This document shows positions 1 to 12,200 of a stretch of 64,000 nucleotides of DNA, one piece after another. A program made the position numbers and the translations under genes. The number at the start of each line of letters is the position of its first letter. The stretch's first letter is position 1. The notes under the pieces are model-generated. The model worked only from the letters and a program-made list of their open reading frames with translations. It searched no databases and had not been told where the DNA came from. This DNA is from Aspidapion aeneum (lineage: Eukaryota; Arthropoda; Insecta; Coleoptera; Brentidae): contig OY755038.1 of NCBI GenBank assembly GCA_963576565.1, forward strand, positions 204,201,013-204,265,012. The letters are read 5' to 3'.

Positions 1-200
1 GTTAAGGTTACGTTACTAGACTAGTGGCGGCGCTGGAGATAGTTGAGTATGCAACATATGAGGTTTGACAATGAATTTTAGCTAAGAATAGGTCACATAT
101 TAACGATCTAGATGTTGCCAACCCAGTTTTTGGTCCAATTTTTTATTATACCCCCTCCTCTTATAGTAGTGTTCGAATTTTTTATAATTTAACTAAATTA

Positions 201-1572
201 AAGCCCTAAAGCTGTGATGACACATAAATGCATTAAAAATGTGTAAAATTCAACCTTAAAATAAAATAATGTTAGTTTTTTAAATTTTAGCCTCAAACAG
301 CCCCGAAAACCCTTCAAACCCCCAAAATTCTTAGGTTTTTGTCAAATTTGCTCAAGCTTCTTAGGGGAAAATATGTAATTATCTTTAATGTATACAATAA
401 AATTTCCTTTTTAATAAAATATAAAACTGTGGGGTACGACTAACGACAACCCCTTCAACACGCAGCGGCGTCCGTTTATTGAGGTAATGTAAAAAAATGA
501 TAACTTTTTCTACTAAGGCCGTACCTAGAATCTTTTTCCGGGGGGGATTTCATTTTTTTTTGTGGAAGGGTGGATGGGGGGTTTGGGGGATTTGGAGACT
601 ATCAATGCAGGTCGCGGCTATAGTGTGGTGATTTTTAAAAATTAATTTTTTTACGGGCGGCCCTAAAGTTCTAAAAATTAAATGAAGCGCATCTTGTTAT
701 ACATTGTTTAAAAGAACATTTTATTTTCTACATTTAGGTATGGAGCACATTTTTTTATATGATGAGAGTTTGTCATTCATCAAACCTCACTGAATTACAC
801 ACTGTTAAAAAGGGAATATTTTTTCTACAATAAAGTATAGAAGACATTTTTGTGAATTGAGCTTAGTTTCTAAGAAAATTTGAAAAACCCTGAATCAAAA
901 TTAAGGTTTGTGTTTGGTGATTTGTAAAAATTAATTTAATTTACGGATGCCTGTGACGTTTTAATTTGAAGCGGTTAAAAGGAAATTTTATTGTCTACAA
1001 TCCAGTAAAATATACAATTTTTAATGGAGAACTTGGTTCTTAGATAATCGGGTAAAAAATATGAACATTTTCTCAATAACCGGACGCCGCTGGAGAGTTT
1101 GTAATTAGCCTGGCCTTAACTGACTTACACAATGACAAAAAGAGAATTTTATTTTCTATAATAAAGTTTAAAATACATTTTTTCCTAAAGAAAAAGAAAT
1201 TGGATAAAACTTTGGTATTGGGTATTTTAGTGATTTTTTGATATAGAGCTTGGTTTGGTAAAACATGTTTCTTTTTTTAATTTTTTTTACATTAGCTTAA
1301 TAAACAGACACCGTTGGAGAGTTTGACCCTGACTTATATCTTGTTAAAAAAAACTTTATTCTACAATATAGGTAATTACATATTTTTCCCTAAGTTGCTT
1401 AGTTTTAGAGAAAATTTTAAAAAAACCTAAAAATTTTAGGTTTTTGGGGGTTTGGGAGGTTTTTGAGCGTTTTTGCAGCTAAAATTTCAAAAAAATTATA
1501 TAATTTTATTTAAGGGTCAGATTTTACACATTTTTGATGCATTTAGGTGTCATTGTAAATTTAGCGCTTCAA
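201..1572. repeat. Long-terminal-inverted-repeat (foldback) element
   Basis: The first about 230 bases (201-425) reappear as an imperfect reverse complement at about 1347-1572. Shared landmarks are a GACAC.TAAATGCAT block, ATGTGTAAAAT, an AACCCCCAAAA stretch and AATATGTAATTA. The interior (430-1340) has no coding potential that I can see, only reworked copies of an AAAAATTAATTT-TTACGG motif near 640 and 930. This is the layout of a nonautonomous foldback DNA transposon. I see no target duplication and cannot name a superfamily. Confidence 0.55.
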
Positions 1573-1573
1573 C

Positions 1574-1656
1574 CACAGAATATATAGGTTATACTTTGTG
1601 CTTTAACTTCACTTAATAATACCACAAAGTATTGGTAATAACCTATATATTCTGTG
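1574..1656. repeat. Short hairpin with 19-bp perfect arms
   Basis: CACAGAATATATAGGTTAT (1574-1592) is matched exactly by its reverse complement at 1638-1656, and an inner ACTTTGTG/CACAAAGT pair extends the stem. It sits just outside the preceding long inverted repeat. It could be a mini-MITE or the eroded end of that element. Confidence 0.5.
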
Positions 1657-1718
1657 ATAATACTTAACTACCTACAGCGCCTGCACTAGACGCCGGCGAT
1701 AAAACTTATGCTGCTATT

Positions 1719-1766
1719 AATTAGTATTCCTTATATCAAACCAATTAGTATTCCTTATATCAAACC
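1719..1766. repeat. 24-bp direct tandem duplication
   Basis: The same 24 bases (starting AATTAGTATTCC and ending TCAAACC) occur twice in succession without a mismatch, at 1719-1742 and 1743-1766. Confidence 0.8.
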
Positions 1767-2410
1767 TAACCTAATAATAACGATACTTATATTTATTTAT
1801 TTTAATAGAAACATATAAGGGATCTTTTAAATGTCCCAATTTTTGCATTATCCTTTATTTTTTAATTGAAAGTGAAATAATAAGAACTACTTAGCAGTAG
1901 TAAAGTTAACATTCCTAGTCTAAGAGTTAACAGAATTTTGACATCTGCAGTGTCATTCATAGAATAAATGGATTCTGGGGTGAAGGGGGGCGTTAAGTTA
2001 GGCTAGGAGGAGGGCTTAGATTTTATTCTTGATTTTTAAGAAAAAAAATTAATTTTTATATCATGCAGTATTTATGTAATTTGCCTTATTTGACGGTTTT
2101 TTGACATTTATTTGTTGCTTGTCTTTTTTTCAGAATTTTCCAGAACGATTCTAGACTTTCTAAATATTTTCAGACTTACCCATTATACAGTGACGTATCT
2201 ATCGTTGGGCAAATCGGGGCAGTGCCCAAGGCCGCGGCGTAAAAGGGGCCTTAGCGGCTCTAGTAAAAACATCGTTTTTAAGCGGCAAGAAATTCGTAAT
2301 TTAAATTTTAAGTTAAAATCAACATATATTTTATTTTCTCAAAATTTTTTTAATTTTCATTAAAATTTTCGTTTACGGTGCATTTTATTTTCATTTAATT
2401 CAGAGTTCAG
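1767..2410. other. No feature recognised
   Basis: AT-rich sequence. The short open frame around 2112-2363 shows no recognisable domain and is not supported as a gene. Confidence 0.5.
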
Positions 2411-3336
2411 CAGTGGCAGCTCGCCCAATGACGCAGGTGAAGCGCTGCTTCACCTCTTTTTTTCAGCCTAAATAAAATTATGTAAGAATCTAAGGCAAGA
2501 AAAAAATTAAAAATCGGAGCCGCGCCGCTTCAGCAAAACTACGAGCGGTTGGTCACCTTATTACATATTAACCAATAAAAAACCGTGAGCGTTCCCTCTG
2601 CGAATTTTGTACTGTCAAATTCTATAGCGACATCGTCCTCTCTTTCCATATTTTGCAATTAGCAGGTAACAAAACAAAACGCTATGGAATTCTACCGTGC
2701 AGAAAATGCGAGCCCAGCGTACAGACAAGTATTGTTAAAGCGATTTTTGTTTTTCGTTCGCCTGTTTCTGTTCAATATGCCGCGTGGTGAAGGCTTTCGC
2801 AGGGCAGCGATTCAGGGTGTTGGACCTGCGTACATTATTGAAATAGTGTTCGGTCATAGTAAGCGGCTCGGTTAGGTCGCCTGGGTTTCTCGGTAATCTG
2901 TGTGTTCTGATTCAGTTTTTGTTTTAATTATTTTGCATATTGTTTTCTGTGTACGAAGCAGTCTGGATTGGAAAAACCGTTTTCGAGGTGGAACGACGGT
3001 GACAAGAAAGACTTTTTGAACTCTGAAAAGCCGTTATTGAACATATATAAACAAACCGGTTAAGATTAAAGACAAAGTGTACATTCGGCATTTTAAGGAT
3101 GGATAGACGAATTGCCTCACAAACAAGGAGTAAAATTTAAATTACATTGCAATTGCATGATCACAAACCTACTACCGACCTGATTTCGCTGATTTTACTG
3201 AATTTAGGTAGGTGCTTTAAAGAATAGGTATTTACATTATTAGCATATTATTATATTTTTATTTTTTATATGTGTATAAAAAATGGCGGTTAGAAAATCC
3301 TGCATCACCTATTGCGAAAGTCACGAGCCGCCACTT
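2411..3336. mobile_element. hAT-like nonautonomous element
   Basis: The left end reads CAGTGGCAGCTCG and continues through CGCAGGTGAAGC. The right end, reverse complemented, reads AAGTGGCGGCTCG and continues through CGCAATAGGTGATGC, so the termini are imperfect inverted repeats of about 35 bp. CAGTGGCGGCTCG-type ends are typical of insect hAT elements. An internal 63-codon frame at 2684-2875 could be a transposase remnant, but no BED finger or dimerisation domain is visible. I found no clear 8-bp target duplication; the right end abuts a foldback arm. Confidence 0.5.
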
Positions 3337-3995
3337 ACAAATGTAATGAATGCACGAGTGACAAAATTGCGAGTAATAAAACCGCGGTAACAAAAGCGCG
3401 AGTGACAAATACGCGATGTAACAAAATAGCGAGCAACAAATGCGCGATTAACAAAACCGCGAGTAACAAAATCGCGGTAACAAAAGCGCGAATTAAGGCA
3501 TGACTTCTATCCCGGGCATCCTAGACGGTGTGAATCCGAACCGAAAAGAAGCGAACTGAATCGAATCAGCCTATTTTTTCAAAAAAAATCCTTCCCTGAC
3601 TTCTTTCCCGAGATCCTAGAGGGTGTTAATCCAAACCGAACTGAACCGAACCAAATTCGGTTCAGTTCAGTTCTGTTCGGTTCAGATTCACAGCCTTTAG
3701 GATCCCTAAAAAGAAGTCCAGAAAGTTTTTTTTCGAAAAAATATGCTGGTTGGTTCGGTTCGATTCGGAATCACACCCTCTAGGATCCCATGAAAGAATT
3801 CATGCGCTATTAACAATGGAAATACACGTATCGCCAGTTATTCACATTCGCACTTTTGCTACTCGCGGTTATGTTACTCGCGGTTTTGTCACTCGCACTT
3901 TTGTTACATCGCGCTTTTATTACTCACGAATTTGTTACTCGCGGTTTTGTTACATCGTGCTTTTGTTACTTGCGCTTTCATCACAGAGCCATTTT
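3337..3995. repeat. Foldback element FB-A (15-bp repeat arms, CCGAA core)
   Basis: The left arm (about 3337-3498) is a tandem array of a degenerate 15-mer like GCGAGTAACAAAACC. The right arm (about 3850-3990) is the same array reversed (ACTCGCGGTTTTGTT). Between them lies a second, nested inverted repeat: a GACTTCTTTCCCG.GATCCTAGAGGGTGT block followed by (CCGAA)-type repeats, mirrored around about 3660. The same two-level design occurs at 9455-10508 and, in part, at 40362-42134. No protein is encoded. Confidence 0.7.
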
Positions 3996-4417
3996 GTTAT
4001 TATATCAAAAGACAAATTTTTGTTGACAAGCATTTCATATTCTGGAGGTTAGAGTTAGCACTCCTAATTTTTGTTGAAAATTATTTTTTATTTATACTCT
4101 AGCTGCACTGTCTATTTTCTTTTTAAAAAAAGTCAAATAAAAAAAATCGAGCATTGCGTTTTCGAGTTTTTTCCAAAAACATATATTTTTGTTAATTGAA
4201 TACCCTGTTTTTTATATATTTTTCTGATAAGTTTATTTTATTATTCAATTAAAAAAAAATATGTGCTTTGAAAAAAGTCGAAAACGCGATGTGATTGAAA
4301 AATTCTACTAGTTTGCCAATTTAAACTTTTTTTATCTTTAATAGTAACATAGGTAGCAGTGATGGAAACTTAACTTGTACAGCATACAATTTAATGACAG
4401 TTGGTTTAATGCTTGTT

Positions 4418-5170
4418 AAATACTCTGCCAATATATGGGCCCCTAAGCTCACACTAGGTACTATACTTATAGTGTACGTGTGAGCTAATATAACTAAAAA
4501 CTGAAATATATTTTATTTAACTCCAGACTAAATTACCTTTTGTTTGGTACCACACAAGCCATGTTTTGACTTAAACTCAAATTTTTGAAATCTACCCCCA
4601 CCCTTAAAAAAAACAAAAAATTAAAATGTATTTTGTTAAACTCCGGACTCAATTACCTTTCGTTTGATATCACACACGCCATATTTTCACTTAAACTCTA
4701 ATTTTTAAAATATACCCCCACCCTTTTTTTTTAAATAAATTAAAATGTATTTTGTTTAACTGCAGACTCAATTACCTTTCGTTTGATATCACACACGCCA
4801 TATTTTCACATAAACTTTAATTTTTGAAATCAACCCCCACCCTTTTATTTGGTTTCTGTCCCGTGGATTTTGTTCATTTTTAAATGGGACCATCTCGACC
4901 CAAGACCCAGCGTAGGTACCAAATTTCATTAAAATCGGCCAAGCGGTTTTTGAGTTATGCGCGTTGGTCGTTACAGACAGACAGACAGACAGACAGACAT
5001 ACAGACAGACAGACACACAGACAGACAGACGGCGCAACAAAAAAGTTTCAAAATCATCTGAAACGCAAAGATATATAAAAATTTTTGAAATCGGAGCAAC
5101 TTTTTTTTTCTCGAAAAAATTAGGATCACCATAGCTCACACTACTATAGTATAGTATATGTGTGAGCTAA
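4418..5170 (+). repeat. Composite repeat, copy A (hairpin ends, minisatellite, ACAG tract)
   Basis: It starts AAATACTCTGCCAAT and contains in order: a hairpin with GCTCACAC/GTGTGAGC arms, three roughly 118-bp tandem units (ACTC.AGACTCAATTACCTTTCGTTTG...), a conserved block beginning GGGACCATCTCG and running to GCGCGTTGGTCGTTA, a short ACAG tract (about 4975-5030, with impurities), a block beginning AAAAAGTTTCAAAATCATC, and a closing GCTCACAC/GTGTGAGC hairpin. It is closely related to the copies at 24947-29864 and 29867-30594. The open frames across it are by-products of the repeats. The family is not identified; hairpin ends and internal tandem repeats recall Helentron-derived elements, but I cannot show that. 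Confidence 0.75.
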
Positions 5171-5224
5171 AACGGTTTATTAGTTATCGAGATATTTAAG
5201 TTTTATATAAGTAATGTAGCATAA

Positions 5225-5416
5225 GGAAGTACTAGGAATTACTTGGGAAATACTAGGAAATACCAGGAAATACCAGGAAATACTAGGAAATACTGGGAAA
5301 TACTAGGAAATACCATCGAAATTAGAGGAAATACCAGGAAATACTAGGAAATACTGGGAAATACTAGGAAATACCATCGAAATTAGAGGAAATACTGGGA
5401 AATACCAGGAAATACC
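5225..5416. repeat. GGAAATACYA minisatellite with higher-order unit
   Basis: A roughly 10-bp unit, (A/G)GGAAATAC(T/C)A, is repeated about 17 times. A larger unit of about 62 bp ending in CATCGAAATTAGA is duplicated within the array. No coding sense. Confidence 0.85.
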
Positions 5417-6119
5417 TTAGGTATTTCCTTTTGGTGTACAGAAATCGGCGATCAAGCCACCCCTCGCCAAATTGTTGGGAGGAAATACAGATGGTATTGA
5501 GTTTCCAATTGTTTTTAAGCATTAATAACACGATATTTCAGAGTTGGGACGTCACCAATCAATGACGTATCGATTGAAACAGTGTTTTAAAACCGTTGCA
5601 ACGCGAGAAAATGCTTCCGGTTCGCGAGCAAACTTCGAGGTACTCGCAGTAAGCTAAGAGAGAGAATTTGGTTGCAGTTACAGTTTCAGCTCGCCAATCA
5701 GTACGCGGCTTAAGTTTAAATCCAATCTGCGTTCGAAGGATCTGCAAATATTTTTGGAAATAATAAACTTTATCTACGGCTTTTTTGTTTAATTTTGTTG
5801 AGGCGTTATGATTGATTAGGATCTCTAAAAATTCAGATCAGCTCGAAGCCGTTTGTCAATCAGTAGCTATAATAGCTACTTTAATTTGACTTTAGTTTTG
5901 GCCTCTTATACATTTCGTCTTGGTTATTATCTATTTTCATTTAGAGGGGATGGTTTGGTATTTTTTGCGTCTTAAAATCTCTTATAAATAATAAATAATG
6001 ATAAATATTTTTATTTATAATTTTTTCTCACCAAGATGATGGAAAGGTATCGATCAAAAAAGAAACATGTATGTATATTTCAAAAAATAACTGTATTTTT
6101 TATCTATGACTTATAATAA
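5417..6119. other. 3' flank of the serine protease gene; no other feature
   Basis: Non-coding sequence just downstream of the protease stop codon (minus strand). AATAAA-like signals for the minus strand may exist in the AT-rich stretch near 6000-6100, but I cannot assign one. Confidence 0.4.
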
Positions 6120-6294
6120 TTAGGCTCTAATATTTTTACCAATCCAGCCGATATACTGAGATACTCTAGTATAGATTCCTGGCCATCCGGCCATTCCGCA
6201 AGGCGATGGGCCAAAAGACACGACACCAACGGCGTACCAGTTGATTTTGCCATTCACAGTTTCTTCGTGCATCAATGGACCGCCACTGTCTCCC
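6120..6294 (-). CDS. Serine protease last exon: catalytic serine
   Basis: Encodes GDSGGPLMHEETVNGKINWY, then VGVVSFGPSPCGMAGWPGIY and TRVSQYIGWI, ending at TAA. The Ser195 motif, the substrate-binding SFG strand and the C-terminal helix are all present. The acceptor is TTTTTAG/GGGAG. Confidence 0.9.
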
Positions 6295-9200
6295 CTAAAA
6301 ATAAAATAGTTATTTTAAACAAACAAAAATTTCCGTGGCTTAGCGTGCTTGGAAAGATTTTGTTTTTCTTGTATTTTTCCGTGGGCAGTTTGAAAGCTGT
6401 ACACCCACGGGTGTCCAAGATCTAATGGACACCTATCACGTGTTGACAGTTAACTGTTTCGTTTTTAAGGGACTCCTCAGACCACTGCATGGTCAATGTG
6501 ACACTTTTGTATGGTACTGGTAGGTAATGGACGGTAAAGTAAAGACGGTATATGAATCTCATCTTACGATATTGGTAAGAGAAATTTATAAATAATGCCT
6601 GCGATACAGTATGCTTTCACATAAGTGGCGACATCTCCAAATGCAAAAGAAACTACCAGAGTACAAATAAAAGGCAGGCAGATGAAACGAAAAACAGTAC
6701 TTTTTATTTTCTTTATAGTCAGTACCTAATAAGTAGGTAAAGGATCGTAATTTTTTATTTATTTAAGATCCAAAAAATATCATGAAAGGAGTCTTCTTCT
6801 CAGATATTCTTTATTTCTTTAAAACTATTTTCTAGAGAGTGTTAAATACTATTAGATAAGAAAACATAGAAAATTAAGTGCGAATAAAACCGAATTGGCT
6901 TAACTAATCTTCATATCATAATTTTTGAGATAGGTAACTTTTTGACACTCATCAGCTGTTTACCATAACAAATAGCATAGGCCGACGAAAAAAAGTTGTA
7001 AAAAGTTATTTCAAAAATTATGAGATGGAGATTAAACGCTTTTTGAGAATTCGCATGCAGAAAGCTTAATGTGAATAGAGTTGATGATTAAACTGAAAAG
7101 ACACCTTCTTAAGTTGTGCTAGTTTAGATTGAGGTGTGCGATGTTTTAACTCTAAGACTCACATTTTATCAGAGCCTCAAAAAAATGTGGATGCATAAGA
7201 AGTACAATTCTAAATGTGAATCTTTTACATTAGGACTACAAAACTACGACATTTTTTCCTATCATATGCTTATTATGAAAGGATTTTACCTGCAAGAATC
7301 TTTTCCTGCTTTTCCGCCGGCACAGAGCTGTCCACTACCCAGATTTACTTTAGCTTGACTATAAATTCGGTTGCATTCCGAATCTGGATTAACTGGAACC
7401 TATATAACAAAAATATTTAAATAAGTAGGTATAATATTTAAATTATATTTTAAACTCATGAAGTATGTGAAAAATATCAAAAAAAATCTTATGTTTGGGG
7501 GGCGGGCCCCGAGACCCCCCTCTAAGTGCACTAATGGAATTCACCCTCCCTTTAAGTCGTGAAGACAAGGTAATTTAGAAATTTGCCTCCCTTTTTATCT
7601 GGACAGGATTGGATGTCCTCGCCACTACGGAATGACATTTAGCTAATATGCAAACGCGGTGCTTACAATTATAACAAAAAAGCGTTTCAAAAAACACCCT
7701 AATCTAATACGAAAAATATTTCTCCTACGAGCACATAATTATGAAAATGATGGATTTCACACGATTTGCATCCCCAGAGAAGTACTTTTTCGCAAATGTG
7801 TTGCAAAGTACAGTCGAACCTCTATAACTCGAGCTTAAAGGGACAACTAAAACAGTTTGAGTTATAGAAATTCTAGTTAAAGAAGTTAAAATACATATAA
7901 AAAATGCAGGGACCACTTAAAAGGTTCGAGTTATAGAGGTTCGACTGTACTTTTCCACACTTGTGCAGAAAAGCAGTTTCATTTGATTTGTGCAAAATGA
8001 AATACCAATTTTTACTAAAATTAGTATAGTTCAACAGTGTTCGTAGGAAAAATAGCGTACACAACTCGGTAGATAGTAACTTTCTTACACTCGCGTGTTG
8101 TGTCACTCGGCTGGTGCCTCGTTATCAACATTCACGCTCGTGTGAAATTTGTCACTTTCTTTTTTTGTTATGTAATATACTGTTCTTTTAAATTAGGTGT
8201 AATAATAAAATTGAAGCGTGCAAAAAAAAATTGTGTGTGCTTAAGACCACACGGCAGAAGTATAAACTTCAACAAGGCGAAATTAATAATACTGGCCTTT
8301 ATCTGCATCATCATATCGCTTGCTGAATGTTCCTCTAACAGTTAGTCGACTCGAGCCGACTTCACCCGAATGAGCGTTACATAGCCGAGCGTGACGGCTC
8401 AGTTTAATTAAGTACCCACAAAAATTGCTAAACGCGCCTAAAGAAGTTTACACTTCAAAAATACGTTTATAAAAATCGAATTTTAACAAACTTACCATCA
8501 ACTTTAACTTTATGTTGCTTTCAGATTTATTCTCAGTTTTTCCCCAACCAGCTACAACTAAGTTTTCACTGGCGTATGACTTGCTCCGCTGCTGAATTGA
8601 GGAGGGGAGGCAAATTGGTTGAACGCTATCTAAAAGAAAAATTAGATAAAAAATAATTATAATCTCTCAGAAGCTAAATTTTCCACGAGATCGACAAGTA
8701 TAACATAGATTATTAAAGAAAACGTTTATTGTCCAAAATCTACATTCTATTACAAAATACCCTACAATACCAAATAACAGGGTTCGAAAATATCATGATA
8801 TTTATATAAATATCATATCACATGATATATATCGGATATATATCAGATATATATCTGATATATATCATTATCAAACTAAATGCTTGGGTTTTGGCATATT
8901 AAATAAAAATCACTACTTCCTAATAAATCAAAAGTACACACAGATGGAAAACACAGTAACTGCTCTAACCTGGGAAAATAGAAAAAAAAAAGAAATCGTC
9001 GCGTCGGGGATCTACCAGATGTGAAACAGGGGATTCCCAGTCAGCTCCGCGATGCCTATGCGGCAGCCGAATCGATCGATACTACACCTTTACAGATGCT
9101 TATACTTTTGTACAGGGGCGTACTGACAAATTTTCTGATATTTAGTATGGTAGAAAACATTTTTAGTTTAATAAGTAAAATTATTGAATATATCGGATAT

Positions 9201-12200
9201 ATATCAAGCTATATATATATCGTGATATATATCGTGATAGCCCTGATAACGAATAACAATTCCAAACAAGGACCTTCTGCAAAGGTCCTCAAAACCGAAA
9301 TAGCGTTTCCTCGTTATACTGTAATAGTTATTTGTTGAGGATCAGATTTTTTACGTTTTCATAATTTGTTATGTCTTAACCATAAACTTCTTAAGAGCTT
9401 TAGTTTCAGACATATTTACAAAAAACTGTTTTTAATCTTGATATATCAATGCTCCGGCTCCGTAACGAATAAGCGCGTATCAAAATAGCGCGCTCATTTG
9501 AGCGCGTGATCAAAATAGCGCGTATTAAAATAGCGCGTGTTCAAAATAGCGCGTATCATAACAGCGCGTGATCAAAATAGCGCGTGTTCAAAATAGCGCG
9601 TATCAAAATGACGCGTGTTCAAAATAGCGCGTATCAAAATAGCGCGTATTCAAAATAGCGTTTATCAAAATAGCGCGTGTTTAAATTAGCGTGTGTTCAA
9701 AATAGTGCGTCTTAAAATAGGGTGTCTAAAAATACCGCGTTTTGAAAGATCGCCATTACAAACGTCGCTTTACCAAATAGTTCGAGTAAGGGGTCTCTTT
9801 CTAACATATTTAAAAAAAAAAAAAACTTTCCTGACTTTTTTCCCGGGATCCTAAACCGAACCGAACCGAACCGATTCAAACCCCACCGAACTGAAATGAA
9901 CCGAACCAAACCGAAACATTTTTTCAAAAATTAGCTTCCCGATCCTTAATTTCGTAGGTTTCTATTCTAACCTGTGACTTGGGGACATTTTTTTTGGTGA
10001 AAAACGGTCAGGGAGTTACTGGAAAAAATGTTTATGTTCGGTTCCGTCCGGTTCGGTGCGGTTTGGTTACACACCATCTAGGATCCCGGAAAAGAAACCA
10101 GGGAAGTTTTTTTTTTGAAAAAATATGTTAGAAAGAAACCCCTTAGTCGAACTATATGAGTTGGGTTAAGTATAGCAAGCCATCGGTTTATTTAACGGTT
10201 AAGTAAGTATAACTTATCTGACCTTGCTCAAACTGTTTAGGTGAATATACCTAAGCAGACCTGATACGCGCTATTTTGTACACGCGCTATTTTAATACGC
10301 GCTATTTTGATACGCGCTATTTTGGTCACGCGCTATTTTGATCACGCGCTATTTTGATACGCGCTATTTTGAAAACGCGCTATTATGAACACGCGCTATT
10401 ATGAACATGCGCTATATTGATACGCGCTGTTTTGATATGCGCTATTTTGATACGCGCTATTTTGAACACGCGCAATTTTGATACGCGCTATTTCGTTACA
10501 GAGCGCCCATTGCTCCACTTGAATTGTACTAATAGGCTAACTAGCAAGATATCAGATCCGTCATGGATCCATTTATTTATTAAATAATCCAACTTTCAAA
10601 GTAAATTTCATCTGTCAGTTTAGATATCGAGTATCTATCTAAGTTGGAAATATCCAAAACCCCAAAAAGCATCGAATTTGGCCCACCTTGTACAATAGGA
10701 TTTCAGAAAGGTTAGTTTTAGCGCCCTAATATAAATTAAACAACGAGGAGAATTTAGTGGGACACACCCATACTAACAAGGAAAAATTAGAGATGACGAA
10801 ACGGTTTCCGAACAGGCGGATTTTTAATCAGTGCCTTGGTAGCTCAGTGGAAGAGCCTTTGCCTAGATAGCGAGAGGTCGTTGGTTCGATCCCAGCCTGA
10901 GGTAAATCTTTTTATTATCACTAAATTCTCCTCGTTGTTCTTTTTTTCTTTTAACGTTAGTTGATTATCATCAATTTAAATGTTACTGGCATCACCATTA
11001 CCAACGACACACATTGTCTTTTAGGATAGATCAACGCTGAATGCGTTTATCTATTCTGACGTAAAAAACAATGTGTGTCGTAAATCACTCTTTTTCAATC
11101 AGTTTTACTCGCCTGCTGCAGTTTTGGTTTCTTTTGTATTCTGCTAGATGCCGCTTCTTGCAGAGTACATGGTTTTGTGTTCTCACTAGAAACGTAAGGT
11201 GAGGGACAAAACCGGATACTTTACTTAGCAAGGGTGTCACATTGACCAAGCAGGGGTATAAAGATTCCCATAAAGGCGAAACAGATAACTTATTAGGTGT
11301 CCATTAGATCTTGGACTCCCGTGAGGTTAAGCTTTCGAGCTACTCACGGAAAAATACGAGAAAAACAAGAAACCATTATTTTTACCTGCTTAGTCACTTG
11401 TTTGTAATCTACAAATCTAAATTTTGCTACCATCAGCATCTTACCTGTATACTGGACATTCCTCCTTAGCCTCAACAGCGCAATATCATTATACTGATTG
11501 ATATCGTTAGGATCGTAATCCGCATGCGCGAGTTCTTCTTCCACTGGTATATCTACAACAGGAGGTGCGCAACTACTCTGTCCCTTTACTGACTCATCGC
11601 AATCAACTTCAGTATTAGTGTCGTGTTCACCCAAACGGACTCTTATACTAAAAGAAAAATTTGAAAAGTTAAGCTAAAGGGAGTTTTAAAGAAAACAAAT
11701 TTTTCTACCACGAGATTTTGGAAAAAACAATCATTTCAAGACCTTTAAATGTGAGTGTGTGAGGAAGTACTTTGCTTAAGAAGTATTTATGTCTCAAACG
11801 AGACGTATAAACTGTCAGTTTCGTTGCGTTTTTTTTCCATCAGAATTTTAAAAGCCCCTGTATAAGTCACGTTGTTACGATAAGTCAGTAGCGCACCCAG
11901 GAATATGTCGTAGGAGGTGACCGAGGCCTTGTAATGGCGTATTTCATGCTGTTTTTTGTGTTTATTCATGTAAAATATCTAAAAAAATCTTGACTTGGAA
12001 GGGGCCCGGGCCCGAGGCCCACCCTTGGGTGCGCCTATGCGATAAGCCTCCTTGTTCTCGTTAATGTGTTCTTGCCGTAGAATCAGGTGAAGATCAGTAT
12101 TGTATTCTTTAAGGCTAGATTCTCGCACTTGAACGATGTGATAATTCTAAAGATTCTGGTTAGAAAGAGAAAAACTTTTTTGTTTTTATTGTCATAAATG

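Noticed and set aside
3312..3503. Small open frame with KIASNK-like repeats, or a CRISPR-like array
   Set aside because: It is the translated 15-mer arm of a foldback element; there are no unique spacers of constant length, and the context is eukaryotic.
4789..5139. Open frames across composite repeat copy A
   Set aside because: Produced by the repeat and its short ACAG tract; no domain and not kept in copy C.
10833..10904. A working serine tRNA gene
   Set aside because: Weak acceptor stem and no long variable arm despite an AGA anticodon; kept only as tRNA-like.
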